Positions 24,401-37,025 of a stretch of DNA of 64,000 nucleotides are shown piece by piece. Position 1 is the stretch's first letter; each line of letters starts with the position of its first letter. Origin of the DNA: Pseudovirgaria hyperparasitica (lineage: Eukaryota; Ascomycota; Dothideomycetes; Acrospermales; Acrospermaceae); assembly GCF_010093815.1 (NCBI RefSeq), contig NW_022985551.1, positions 1,871,087-1,935,086 of the forward strand, given 5' to 3'. Below the pieces are notes generated by a model, which saw nothing but the letters and a program-made list of their open reading frames with translations, ran no database searches and was not told where the DNA came from. Both the position numbers and the translations under genes were made by a program.

Positions 24401-27400
24401 ATCGAACCAAGCACTGAACAAATCACAGCCCGTGCCACTTTCGATCCGAATGCTCTGTCTAGATCCGTTGTTGAGACTCTTTTACTGCAAATTGATTCAC
24501 TTTCAGAGTTCTTCATGGATTGCCCCAACCGGCAATTGAACAATATTACAGAGTCTCTAAGCCAAGATTGTTTGTCTGTCGTTGCATCACGCAAAGCTTT
24601 CATACCTTTATCACTTGTTCCACCTCTCGAACAGACTGTGAAAAATATGGCCATTCTAATAATGCGACCACAATCCGATCTTTTGATACCAAAAGGGGCA
24701 CTTGGAGAAATTGTATTCTCTCCGCATCAAGATAGTGTTCTACTTGCCGCAACTAGAAAGCTTACGACTGAGTCTCAGAAACTGATACGTAGTGGTCAAT
24801 ATGGCAGAATACTTGGTGCCGGTCACGTACAAGTCATCGGTCCTATAGCCGAGATCGAGTCGCAATCGAAAGAGATTGAGATCAGCCACCCGCCCGAGAC
24901 TGCGAATGATACCGGCAACTGGACCAGAGGAGAGAAATTAGTGGCGGCAGCGCTCGCAGAATCACTCGATATTCCTGTGTCCATCATTAAGAAGGCCCTG
25001 CCCTTTGCTCGGTACGGTCTGGACTCTCTTATCGCGATCTCGATGTCAAGAATTTTGAAACGCCTCACTGGATATCATGTGCCTGTCTCGCTGATTCTAC
25101 AGAACCCGACGACTGTTGCATTAGCGTCACGAATTTCAAAAGACCCAGAGGAAATAGAACAACGTTCTAAGACCCGTGTTCACGATTTACAAAATATATT
25201 TTCCAAGGAAATAATAGACTGTATCTCCCTACAGTCAAGAAAGAAAGGCTTGGAACTTGCAAAAATTCTGCCATGTACACCTTTACAGGAGGCAATGCTT
25301 TCAGCTGAAATCAGTTCTACGTCTATCACATACGTTAACAGAATGCTGTTCCAAGTGCAAGGGGATTTGGGTCGACTCCAGCATGCGTGGGAAAGGGTCT
25401 GCGAAAGGCACGAAATTTTACGTACATGCTTCGTGCCGACCGACGACCCTCGTTTTACGTACGCCCAGGTTGTACTTAAAAACATTTCAGCAGTATGGAT
25501 AACTGAAGATACGGAAGAGGATTTACTGCCGTCCAGGGTTGAAAAGCATGCTCAAAGCTTCGCTAAGTCCATCCCAGACTCTACAGGACCACCTTTGAAA
25601 TTTACTTCTTTCATCACGCCTACTACCACATATATGTTATTCTGCTGCCATCATGCTATCTATGATGCAGAGGCAATGTCTATAGTACTATCCGACGTTC
25701 AAGATATATACAATGGCCTATTGTTATCGTCGCCGATATCATATGAACTATTCTTGAAGGACATGGTATCTACAGATATGGAGGGAGCAGATGAGTTCTG
25801 GTCTAGAGTTCTTGCAAACTTTGAGCCCACTGCGTTTCCTTACTTGAATGGAAAGTCGGCCAACTGGAGGAAAACTAAAAATATGAAGGCAATGGTGGTT
25901 GTAGATCTGGATGTCTCACTTGATGAAGTCACGCACGGCTGTAAAGGCTCATCAGTATCACTTTTATCCGCAACTCAAGCTGCCTGGGCAAAAATGCTTC
26001 AAAGTATACTCGGCGAGCAAGACGTTTGTTTCGGGAGTGTTTTCAGTGGTCGCACAACTAGCTCAGATGACCTTGATCGACTTGCGGCTCCTTGCTTCAA
26101 CACCTTGCCCATTCGAGCGGACATGTCGTTGAACACCCAGAATATCGACTTAATGCGCAGTCTAAGTAATCACAACGTAGAAGTCCTTCCTTATCAGTTG
26201 ACTCCACTACGACGTATTCAGTCGGTCATCGGAGTAACCGGACAGCAACTCTTTGACACACTTTTTATACTGCAACGACCGCCCAAAAAACTGGATGATC
26301 GAATATGGAAGCTTATCGAGGATGTAGGATCTATGGACTTCCCGCTTGTTGGTGAAGTCGTCCCAAGTCCAGCTACAGGCACTGTCACGCTCACGGTCCA
26401 TTACGACACGTCATATATTTCGGATCGTGATGCTCGTGTGTTGGCTAAAGTGTACACTGCAGCTCTGCGATCGTGTATCACTAACCCTTCAGCATCGACT
26501 GTTGAATTCTTAGGACTGTGCTCAGGCTCACTGTCCATAAGTAACCCTGAACCATGTATCCTTGAACAGGAAGAACATCGAGGTTTACAATCCGCGTTTG
26601 AGGATCAAGCAAGGCTCTGTCCAACAGCTACGGCGCTTTCTTTCTCTTGGGCTGACAAGAAATTCCAGACTTGGACTTTTGATGAACTAAATGGTATCGC
26701 TAACTCAATAGCCGAAGCTTTACTTCGTCTAAACGTTCGCATTGGAGACGCTGTGCCAATTCACGCTCCGAAGTCACCCATGTTCTATGCCAGTGTCCTT
26801 GGTATTCTGAAGGCTGGAGCCGCCTTTACGCCCATCGACCCTGATCTACCCCCATCACGGAAGCAGTATATGATTGATGAACTTGGAGCAAGGATCATGA
26901 TCTGCGACACTGAATCACCTCCTGGATGTCCTCCAGAAATCACATGTCTGACATTGTCGCAACCTCTCAAACCATCATCTCATAATCCAAAAGTCGATGG
27001 GTTTCATAGTGGATGCTTAGCGTATCGATTATACACCTCCGGGTCGACTGGAAAGCCCAAAGCAGTTAGTATGGAGCATAAAAGTCCCATGCATACTATT
27101 GAAAGCTCAAAAGATATCATTCCATGGGACCAGAATTCGAGGTTACTTCAATATGCTGCCACTACGTTCGACATGTGTTACTACGATTGCTTCTTGGCCT
27201 GGTCTTTCGGGTTCTGCTTGTATGCCGCAGAGCAGACTCTTTTGCTCAACAGCTTGATCGAAGTGATCGAAGATAATCAGATCACGCTTCTAGATTTGAC
27301 ACCTTCAGTAGCTAGAATACTGAAACCGTCGTTTGTTCCCTCGGTAAAGTATTTATACTGTATCGGCGAGCCTATGGCTCAAGAGATAGTCGATCGGTGG

Positions 27401-30400
27401 CCTGGAAAATGCGTCAACTCCTATGGTCCTACAGAAGCGGCATTCTGTTCCACAATACAGCTAATGGATAAGGAGACCAGCCCGGCTGTGATCGGCAAGC
27501 CTTTTCCCTCGGTGTCGTTCTACCTCTACTCTCCCTTAGGCCATTTTGATGTACCAATTCTTGGTGCTGGTGAGCTTTACTTAGGGGGCCCTCAAATTGC
27601 ACGAGAGTACCATGCCAACGTCGACTTGACACAAAGGCACTTCATTCAGGTTGATGGTCAAAAGCTGTACAAGACTGGTGATTTGGTTCGTATGCTCACC
27701 GATGGAACCTTTGAATTTATTGGCCGAAACGATGATCAAATTAAGATGCGGGGGCTACGTATAGAACTGGAAGAGATCACAACTGTCATCGAACAAGCCC
27801 ACCCAGACATCAAATCTGTCACAACACAAGTTCTAAGAACCTCTGAAGATAACAAAGGCCAGCTTGTCTCATTCATTCAGCCCAACATCAGCACAGTTGA
27901 TCAGACTAGTGACGCCATAATTGAAGCCGCCAAGCGATCTGCTAAGAGACAGCTGCCATCCTACATGGTGCCCTCATTTTTCCTTTCCATTGAAAACTTT
28001 CCCCTATCAGCTGCTGGAAAATTAGACAAGAAGGCTTTGAGCATGATATTGCATCGGAACATCCAGCAATCTTCAGACAAAACAGAGAATGTGGAGAGAG
28101 TCTGGACGCCACTTCAGTTAGAGCTTCGAAAGACTCTAGCTGCACTTGCTAGAACCCCATTGGCTAAAGTGTCACATGATACGTCTATCTATCAGCTCGG
28201 CCTTGATAGTATCAATGCTGTGCAAATTGCATCCAAGCTTCGTAAGATAGGCTTCAATGTTCTTGCGGAGCATGTGCTTCGACATCCAACTTGTGACTCG
28301 CTGTCTATATTCTTAGAAGATCATGGTGGCAGCAAAGGGTATGCAAAGCATCATGAGGGATTTGATTTTCGAAGTTTCGATGGTGAGTGTCGCCGGTCAC
28401 TGAGATCTTCCACTCGGATCAACACGAACGACTTTGTCGTAATCCGCCCCTGTACTCCGCTACAAAATGGTCTGCTTGCCAAGTTCATCCAGTCAGATGG
28501 TGAACTCTACTTGAATAGGTTTACGCTGCTCCTGGATCCCCAAATTAGCGTGAGTCAGACTAGGGAAGCCTGGTCAACAGTATGCCAGAATCACGAGATG
28601 CTACGTGTTGGCTTTATCAATCTACAAGTTGCCGGAAGTCAATTCTGTATGGTCAGCTACAAAGAGACGGCTGTGGAATCAAATCTCAGATTTTTTGAGG
28701 GGGTTTCCTGGTCGGAAACCAATTTCAGAGAATGGCAAGCAAGCTGCTCAAACGACATACTCCAAAGTCTCCACTTACCACCATGGCGCATAGTAGCGGT
28801 GGAAACCGAAGGTCGGGTCATGGTTTCCATGTCGATTCTACATGCACTATACGATGCACAAAGCTTCAATGCCATCATGGATAGTTTTGCTAAGACTCTT
28901 CAGTCCCAGAGACTAGCTCCAGAATTACCTATTGAGCCAGTTCTGAGTGATATCATACAGGCTAGCAAGATAAATGAAGCAGCAAAGTCCTTCTGGAAAA
29001 ACACACGAGACAGGATTTTTATCAACCGCTTCCCGAATCTACATCCAGTTCAAGTTAGCAGTTCTGGAAAACAGGTGCTCGTAGAACTCGCTTCTACTAC
29101 GCTTACTGATTTAGAACATGACTGTCGACATGCAAATATCACTCTTCAAGCGGCAGCGCAGGCAGCGTGGGCTCGTATCTTGGCAGCATACACTGGAGAG
29201 CAAGCGGTAACATTCGGCGTAGTACTTTCAGGTCGATCATCACACGAATCCGAGGAAGCTGTATTCCCGTGTTTCACAACTGTGCCGATCACTATTCGGA
29301 ACCACAATAGCAATCGCGAGCTACTACAAGTAATGATGGATACAAATGTGGCAGTCCGAGAGCATCAGTTCACACCTCTGAGTGACATTCAAAGGCTGAC
29401 AGGCTATCCAAACGAACCGTTGTTTGATACTATTTTCGCGTATCAAAAGCTTTCTAAAATTTCAGACGTAAGGTACTCTTGGAAATTAGAAGTAGAAGAG
29501 GCTAAAGACGATGTGAGTCCTGAACTGGGTTTAACAGTCTAGAACTAATATGAAAAAGCATGCTATCTCGATAGAATTGGAGCCGAACACGGAAAATCGG
29601 CTTCAATATCGGTTGACTTATGATGCGAGCTTGCTACCAGATGAACAAGCAGCAATTCTTATACAACAGCTTGATACCGTACTGACTGACCTAGTCAAAC
29701 TACCAGACGGGAACGCTGACGATTCATATAAAAGAAACCTGCACCTGTATTCTATTACACCTGCCAAAAACATCGTGATACCGTCCAGTGTCCAACTGCT
29801 GCACCAATTCGTGGAGCGAAGTGCGCTTGAACATCCAAAACGAATCGCATTGGAATTTGCGATAGGTTTTGATGAAACAGAACCACGATCAGAACTATGG
29901 ACATATGAGGATCTGGACCGCCTTGGGAATAAGATTGCAAATATGCTGGTAGACAGAGGTACCATACCGGGAAATCTCATAGCTATATGTTTCGATAAGT
30001 GTCCCGAGGCATATTTCTCGATCCTGGGCATCTTGAAGGCCGGGTGTGCCTATGTTGCCATTGATCCCACTGCACCAGCAGCACGAAAGATGTTCATCTA
30101 TGAAGATTCCGGAGCACAGTTGTTTTTGTCTACCCGAACACTCTCTCAAGATTTCATTCTTGATAGACCAGGAACACTCATCAATATGGATGATACTGAT
30201 CTGATGTCGTTCTCAGCCAATGCGCCTTCACTTTCCCGCTCAATCAGCCCACAAGATCGTAGCTACTGCTTGTATACTTCCGGTACGACGGGAACCCCAA
30301 AGGGCTGCGAGTTGACGCACGAGAACGCTGTTCAAGCAATGCTCGCATTTCAACAGCTTTTTTCAGGGCACTGGGATGACGCCTCTAGATGGCTCCAATT

Positions 30401-33400
30401 CGCCTCTTTCCACTTTGATGTTTCCGTCTTGGAGCAATATTGGAGCTGGTCTGTCGGTATCAGAGTTGTATCCGCTCCACGCGACCTGATTTTTGAAGAC
30501 TTGCAAGGAAGTATCCGAAAGCTTGGTATCACACATATCGATCTGACCCCGAGCTTGGCACGTCTAATCTATCCTAAGGACGTTCCGGATCTTTGCCGTG
30601 GAGTCTTCATCACGGGTGGGGAGCAATTGCGCCAAGATATTTTGGATGTATGGGGCCCCAAAGGAGTCATATACAACGGTTACGGTCCCACAGAGGCTAC
30701 AATTGGCTGCACGATGTATCCTAGGGTTCCTGCAAATGGCAAACCATCGAATATCGGACCTGCGTTCGATAACGTGGGCTCTTTTGTTCTACAACCTGAG
30801 ACAGATATACCTGTGTTTCGCGGTGCCATCGGCGAGCTGTGCGTCTCTGGCAAGCTCATAGGAAAAGGGTACCTCAATCAACCGGACCTGACGTCGGAGA
30901 AGTTCCCGACACTCAACAACTTCAAAGAAAGAGTCTACCGAACAGGAGATCTTGTCCGCATTTTGCACGACGGTACTTTTGATTTCCTTGGAAGATCTGA
31001 CGACCAAATCAAGCTACGAGGTCAGCGTTTGGAGATTGGTGAGATCAACTCTGTCATCAAGCAGAGTGTACGCCAGGTAGAAGACGTAACAACATTGGTG
31101 CTCAAGCACGAAAGACAACAAGGAGAGCAGCTTGTGTCTTACATTGTTATAGGAAAGTCATTACTAAGTAAAGGGGAACCAGAAGTGGTATCAGGAGCCT
31201 CCAGGATCGTGTCACTGGTCAAAGAGAAGTGCAAGAATCTATTGGCAACCTACATGGTCCCCACTCACATCATTCCGATCACTTCGATACCGCTGTCAGT
31301 AAACAATAAGGCAGACGGGAAACGGCTACGAGAAATCTACAACGGCCTATCTCGCGAAGTATTGCAGGAGCTTTCTGACACAACAGACTCGAAGCCTTTT
31401 TCAAGCACCGAGCGATTGATTTTAGACGCCGTAGACTCGATCGTCAGTGTGAACAGTGATCTTGCATCGAGAGACTCCAGCATCTTCGAGCTTGGTCTAG
31501 ACTCCATTACAGTGATAAGTCTCTCTATGAAATTGAAAGAGTCCGGGTTGAGATACGTCTCGCCTGCAATCATCATGAAGAATCCAACCGTGGGAAGGCT
31601 GGCAATGGCTCTGAGAAATACACAATTTTCGAACGAGGAGAGTGCCGTTCTCGAGGTAGTGCAATTAATAGCTGCAACCCATCACAAATATAAGTCTCTT
31701 GCCACGAATCTTCTCGGCGTCAAGACAGAGACTATAGCGAGCATTGCTCCTTGCACGCCACTACAACAAGGGATGATCTCCAGAGCTTTGAGAGTCGACA
31801 ACAAGGTTTATTTCAACACTTTTATTTTCGAGTTGGCTGCTACAACAGATATCAACCGATTGAAGACATCGTGGACCAGTGTCTACGGAGATGTGGAGAT
31901 TCTCCGTACTAGGTTTATGCCTACGGATGATGGATACATTCAAGTCGTCATCGAGAATTGTTCCCTACCATGCATTGCGGTGGATATCGCTGATGATAGC
32001 AACCTGGTAACTGCCTTGAAATCAGAGGCTCGAGCATGGCGAGATTGTAACAACGATATCATCGCGAAGCCCTTCCAGATTACCTTTGCTACGTCATCAA
32101 AACGTACGATCATGGCGGTTCACTTCTTCCACGCAATCTATGACGGCAACAGTCTATCAATGGTCTTCGAGCGCGTTGTGCAAGAGTATCGACACTATAA
32201 GACCACTACTCGAGGATTGAGTTTTAAAGATATGCTCCCGTATGGACCTCTACGGAAAGCACCAGGTGCACAGGATTTCTTTAAAACACAGTATTCGAAT
32301 GCTACACCACAACAATTTAAGCGCCAGTACAAGAGCTTGCATACATTGAATGCGACGGTCTCATCAGTATTCGCGTTAGACGACAGATATGAGGAAGTGA
32401 GGAAGGCGTTGAGAGTAACAGATCAAGCCATCGTTCAGGCATCCTGGAGTGCAGTACTCCAAAAAAAATTATCTGACTCGATTACTTTAGGCATCGTTGT
32501 CTCAGGAAGGACATTGGAATATCCCGATGCTGAATTGACGATAGGCCCGCTATTCAACACAATACCACTCCACATACAATTTGACAATACATCCACGTGG
32601 GCATATGTTGTAGAGAGATGCCACGAGTTCAATATGGGCGTCCTCCCATATCAGCATACTCCTCTTCGCGACGTTCTTAAGTGGACAGGCATGAATTCTG
32701 ACATGACCCCATTTGAGAATCTTCTGGTCTTTCAAAAGGAGAGATTACAGTCTATTGAATGGAACCGTAATGACCTATGGGATCTGACTGTTGAAGACAC
32801 TGAGCCTGATTATCCAATCGCGTTGGAGGTCATACAGAAGCAAGATGGGTCACTCCAGGCGACACTGGCTGTGAGGGGTGAGTTTATAGACTCAGAAGAA
32901 GCTAGAGAGCTCCTCGATCAATTTCAGGCGGCTGTCAAATCGTTGGTAAAGTCACCTCAGGATCTTGTATCAAACACCGTCGGCCCGTTCAGTTCCATCA
33001 CCAAGTCAGTCGAAGTCAACGTGGCGTCGGATCATGGCGTCTCAGTATCACAAACGTTCAATTGGACTCGGGAGAGCGAAGCTCTACGTTCTGAGCTGGC
33101 AGAAATGACAGGAATGAGCGCATCAACTATCCAGCCATCCACATCCATCTTTGACGTGGGCCTGGATAGTATCGACGCCATTAGTCTATCATCCAGGCTA
33201 CGAAAGCGCGGCTGGTCACTTCCAGTGTCTGCAATCATGCGGCATTTGACGATCGAGAAGATATCAAATCACTTTTTAGGGACCTCGCATAGCAAGACGG
33301 ATGATTTAAATTCTCTGGAAACCATAAAAGTGAAACAGGAAAAGTTAGAAAAGTACATGAGAAGTATTCGGCAGGGTGAGCTCATCGAGCGTGTTCTTCC

Positions 33401-36400
33401 AGCAACGCCACTCCAAGAATCGATGGTCGCAGAGATGTTTGCTTCAGATTTCAAACGGTACTTCAACCATGACCTGCTTAAGCTATCACCGAAAGTTGAT
33501 GTCGATCGCTTGAAAACAGCATGGGCAAATATCGTGCAAAGCAGTCCGATACTTCGAACAACGTTTCAGGTTGTGGAATCATCGGATTTTGACGCCTCCT
33601 ATGCTCAAGTCATCTACTCTTTCGTGGATCTTAATTGGCAAGAATGCAGCACTTCCGACAAAGATGTGGACGAAATTATAGCAGATATCTGCTTCGATGC
33701 AGCCTTTAAGGGTTTCAACACGAGTTTATTACAGCTTAGGCTTATAACAGTATCTCAAGAGAGCTATCTGTTACTCAGTATAGCACATGCTCTCTATGAC
33801 GGATGGTCTCTTGGGGTCTTACATGACCGGGTGAATGCTGCATATAATGGGAACGTGATTGAAGACCAACACCATGATGAAACGGTGTTTGAGATAGTCG
33901 GGTCTGGTGCTTTGAATAATGGCGATTTCTGGAAGGAGTTCCTCTCCGACACAAATGCTGCACCATTTCCAAGGCAGCGTGATCCAGACAACGGCGGTGA
34001 GGAAGACACAAATCGCCAGGAGTTCCAAAGTGCATTATCCCTTGTTATTGTGCGGGAAGCCTGCAAGAATCTCGGTGTCTCCCTGCAAACACTCAGTCAG
34101 ACTTGTTGGGCACTTGTACTCGCATCCTATACTCATAGTCTGGATGTCACGTTCGGAGTCGTACTATCTGGTCGGGATAGCGAGGTTTCGAATGGCTCCT
34201 TATTTCCGACTATGAATACGGTACCAGTACGATCTATTATCCATGGCACTTGCCAAGACTTACTTCGCTATATGCAGAGTAATATGGCCAAGATTAGACC
34301 GCATCAACATTTCCCACTACGAAAGATTCAATCTGTGACTGGAAGGCGTGGTGAAGACTTCTTCAACACCCTGTTCATATATCAGCGTAGACCAGAACGC
34401 CAAGGGGCTACAGCAGAACCTCTATACCAAAGCGTTGGTGGCAAGAGTGATACAGAATATCCTATTGCTGCCGAGATGGAGGCTGCCGACGGAAAGATTT
34501 GGTGGCGCTGCGCATGCCGCAATGACTACCTGGACATGGAAGGAGCAGATACACTCCTACAGCGACTTGATCACACTCTACAAATATTGGTCAGTGAACC
34601 CACTTCTTCAGTCTTTCACTTCAGCAACAACGGGATATCCGTCTGTGGACTTCCATCATTTAATGAGCAGCAACTATCACAAGTAGAACATATTCAGAGC
34701 CTTGCAGAGAGAACAGAAGTGGGCATTCAAGAACATTGGACAGAAAAGGAGGAAGTAGTGAGAAAGACAATCGCTCGAGTTGCTAAAGTATCTGAGGACG
34801 ACATCTTGCGAAGCACATCAGTCTTCCAGCTCGGTCTGGACTCGATCAGCGCCATCAAAGTTGTTTCCCTGTTACGGAGTAGCGGACTGAAAATCAGCGT
34901 CGGCGACTTGCTGAAAGCCGGCTCATGCATTCAGATAGCTCGTATGGTCTCCACCTCAACCGAAGCTAGAAAGGACATGACCGGCGAGACAATGAGGGAT
35001 CTTGAAACAGAGTATCTTGCGCTTTTACGAAAGAAATACTATCACAAAAAGGACGATGTCGACACGTTCTTGCCGGCCACGGCAGGTCAGACTTACATGT
35101 TGGTGGCATGGAAGAAGTCAGAGGGATACTCATTCTACCCAACATTCCATTATAAGCTATCAGGACAGGTTTCGCTGGAACGGCTCCAGGCCGCCTGGAC
35201 TGCTCTCGTCGATGAGCAGCCAATGCTGCGCACGACCTTTCTCTTGTATAAGGACCCGACACTAGATACACCACCGTTCATCCAAGCAACTTTGAAGAAA
35301 CGGCCGAGTCTGATCCGCCCGGGTTACTTAGAGAAAGATTTTGGTCAGCCTTTTGCTGATCTTTATGCGGACAAGTCAGACGATGGGTGGATCTTGAGTC
35401 TCAAGCTACATCACGCTCTCTATGACGGCGTCAGCCTTCCACTCTTACTGGATCGTCTTATTGTGCTGTGTCATAGACCTTCTGTCGGACCCAACCTCAG
35501 ATCTCTCATGTTGGACTTCACAGCTCTTCCTTCCATTGATGGCCTCTTGGACCAGCAAAAAGTTTTTTGGAAATCTTACTTCCAAGACCTTTCAGTGAAC
35601 CGCGGGCTTTCAACCAAATCGCCACTTTTACTACTTCAGCCGCGCGAAACGCCAACGAACAGATTCGAAGTATACCGATCACAAACGATTCGTCATCTAG
35701 ATCTCCGTAAAGTCGCCCAGCGGCATAGAATCACACTCCAAAGTATACTTCTGGCGGCCTATGCCCGCGTCTATGCAACATTCGATCCCACGAAACCCAG
35801 ACTCGACGGGGTCACAATTGGCATATACCTGGCCAATCGCTTCCATCCCAAGATGGAGTCACTCCCGTCGGCGACAATTCCATCTGTGAATCTTGTACCC
35901 ATCCGAGTCCATTCTCTGATGACCGAGTCGCTCATCGACAGTGCTATCAGAGTACATCAAGACCTCCTCGAAATCGGCTCATTCCCAAATGCCGCCACCA
36001 GCCTCGCAGATATATATAACTGGACCGCTGTTCGCGTCGATACCTTTGTGAATTTTATTCGTTTGCCGGGTGCGGAGCCGGGCGATGAATCTGGTTCCCT
36101 ATCACATACGGAGGTTGGGGTCGATCCAGTCCCTCCATCTCCATCAAATGCAAATGATCGGACAGGGAATACTGCGTCTGACACTCCGATCACATTAACA
36201 TCGCTAGATGCCGAGTTACGGGAACCACGTACCTGCGTTACAGAGCTGACCGCCGCCGGTCGACAGTCGTTGTCTTCATTTGATCGCATTGAATCGCGCT
36301 ACAGTGATGCATATTTGGTAAGTTGCGCCGTCTGGTCGGTTTACATTTGTGCATGGAGCGACGCTAATTAAGTATATGCAGCACGCACTAGACATTGAGA

Positions 36401-36522
36401 TTGCTGAGCGAGGGGATAAATTGGACATAGGAGCGTTCTGCCCCGAAGGCATGATGACTCTGGAAAATTTGACGCAGGTAGTGAAAGAATTGAGGGAAGT
36501 GTTAGGGAGAGCGATGGACTGA
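21404..36522 (+). CDS. sidC: Ferricrocin/ferrichrome-type siderophore NRPS (SidC/NPS2 class)
   Basis: Assembles a cyclic hexapeptide siderophore from hydroxyornithine units and small amino acids. Exons 21404..29512, 29559..36317 and 36382..36522 join in phase 0 to 5,002 residues. Intron 1 has GTGAGT, ACTAAT, AAG; intron 2 has GTAAGT, GCTAAT, GCAG. Order by motif: A1 (SGSTGTPKG near 21930), T1 (GVDSL, 23092), C1 (HHIYDG, 23684), shrunken A remnant (24640-24880), T2 (GLDSL, 25015), C2 (HHAIYDA, 25650), A2 (SGSTGKPKA, 27040), T3 (28200), C3 (HALYDA, 28840), A3 (SGTTGTPKG, 30280), T4 (31494), C4 (HAIYDG, 32130), T5 (33162), C5 (HALYDG, 33785), T6 (34834), C6 (HHALYDG, 35407). All six carriers keep the phosphopantetheine Ser. 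A3 ends with NNKADGKRL in place of the usual SGKxDR. The repeated T-C pairs at the C-terminus are the ferricrocin-synthetase signature. Product is inferred from class. Confidence 0.95.
24640..24880 (+). other. Degenerate adenylation-domain remnant inside the NRPS
   Basis: Between C1 and T2, only the tail of an adenylation domain is recognisable. IPKGALGEIVFS corresponds to core A6, SGQYGRILGAG to A7 (normally TGDYGRL) and VQVIGPIAEIES to A8 (normally VxxxGRxDxQVKxRG). The A3-A5 nucleotide-binding cores and the A10 lysine are absent. The frame stays open, so the remnant is translated as a linker of roughly 130 residues. Confidence 0.72.
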
Positions 36523-37025
36523 ACGGTAAAACTTTCCCTTTGAATGTGACGAGTTGTTTCGCGTTCGTTTTTGTTACACATGGCGTACGTGTTGAGCGAT
36601 TTGGCTTGTTTCAGAATGTATCTTACAAGCTTGTGAATTCATTCGCGTTACAGGTCACACACACGCAGTAGAGATGAAGTGCAATTACCATGGTTTAATT
36701 TGTGAAAACCGAGCTGATTGTGAAACAAACAACCTTTGAGATGTCCTGGCGCAAAGTGACTTGTTATTGCAATGGACCCAAGACAAAGAGTTCCCCAGCC
36801 GTCCAAGCATCCACGACAAAGGTTTAGTCCCACCAGCCCATATATAACGCCGATGCCCTATGTGCGCTCCCATATGCTACGTGCACCCTATATCCTGTGC
36901 ACACACACGCTCTTCCGATGATGCATGAGCGCTTACTGATATCTCGTAGCCGAAACTCCTAACCAGTAGACCCGCTGTAACCGTCGTGATGTCGTTATAA
37001 GTGGTCAGACCCAGCTTTACTGGCT
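36523..37025. other. Intergenic between convergent genes, no gene seen
   Basis: About 500 bases between the NRPS stop and the stop of the uncharacterised minus-strand gene. It presumably holds both 3' ends. Short frames only. Confidence 0.45.

Noticed and set aside
29500-29600. Reading the NRPS as two separate genes
   Set aside because: The break is a 46-base intron with GTGAGT, ACTAAT and AG that joins both halves of condensation domain C3 in frame.
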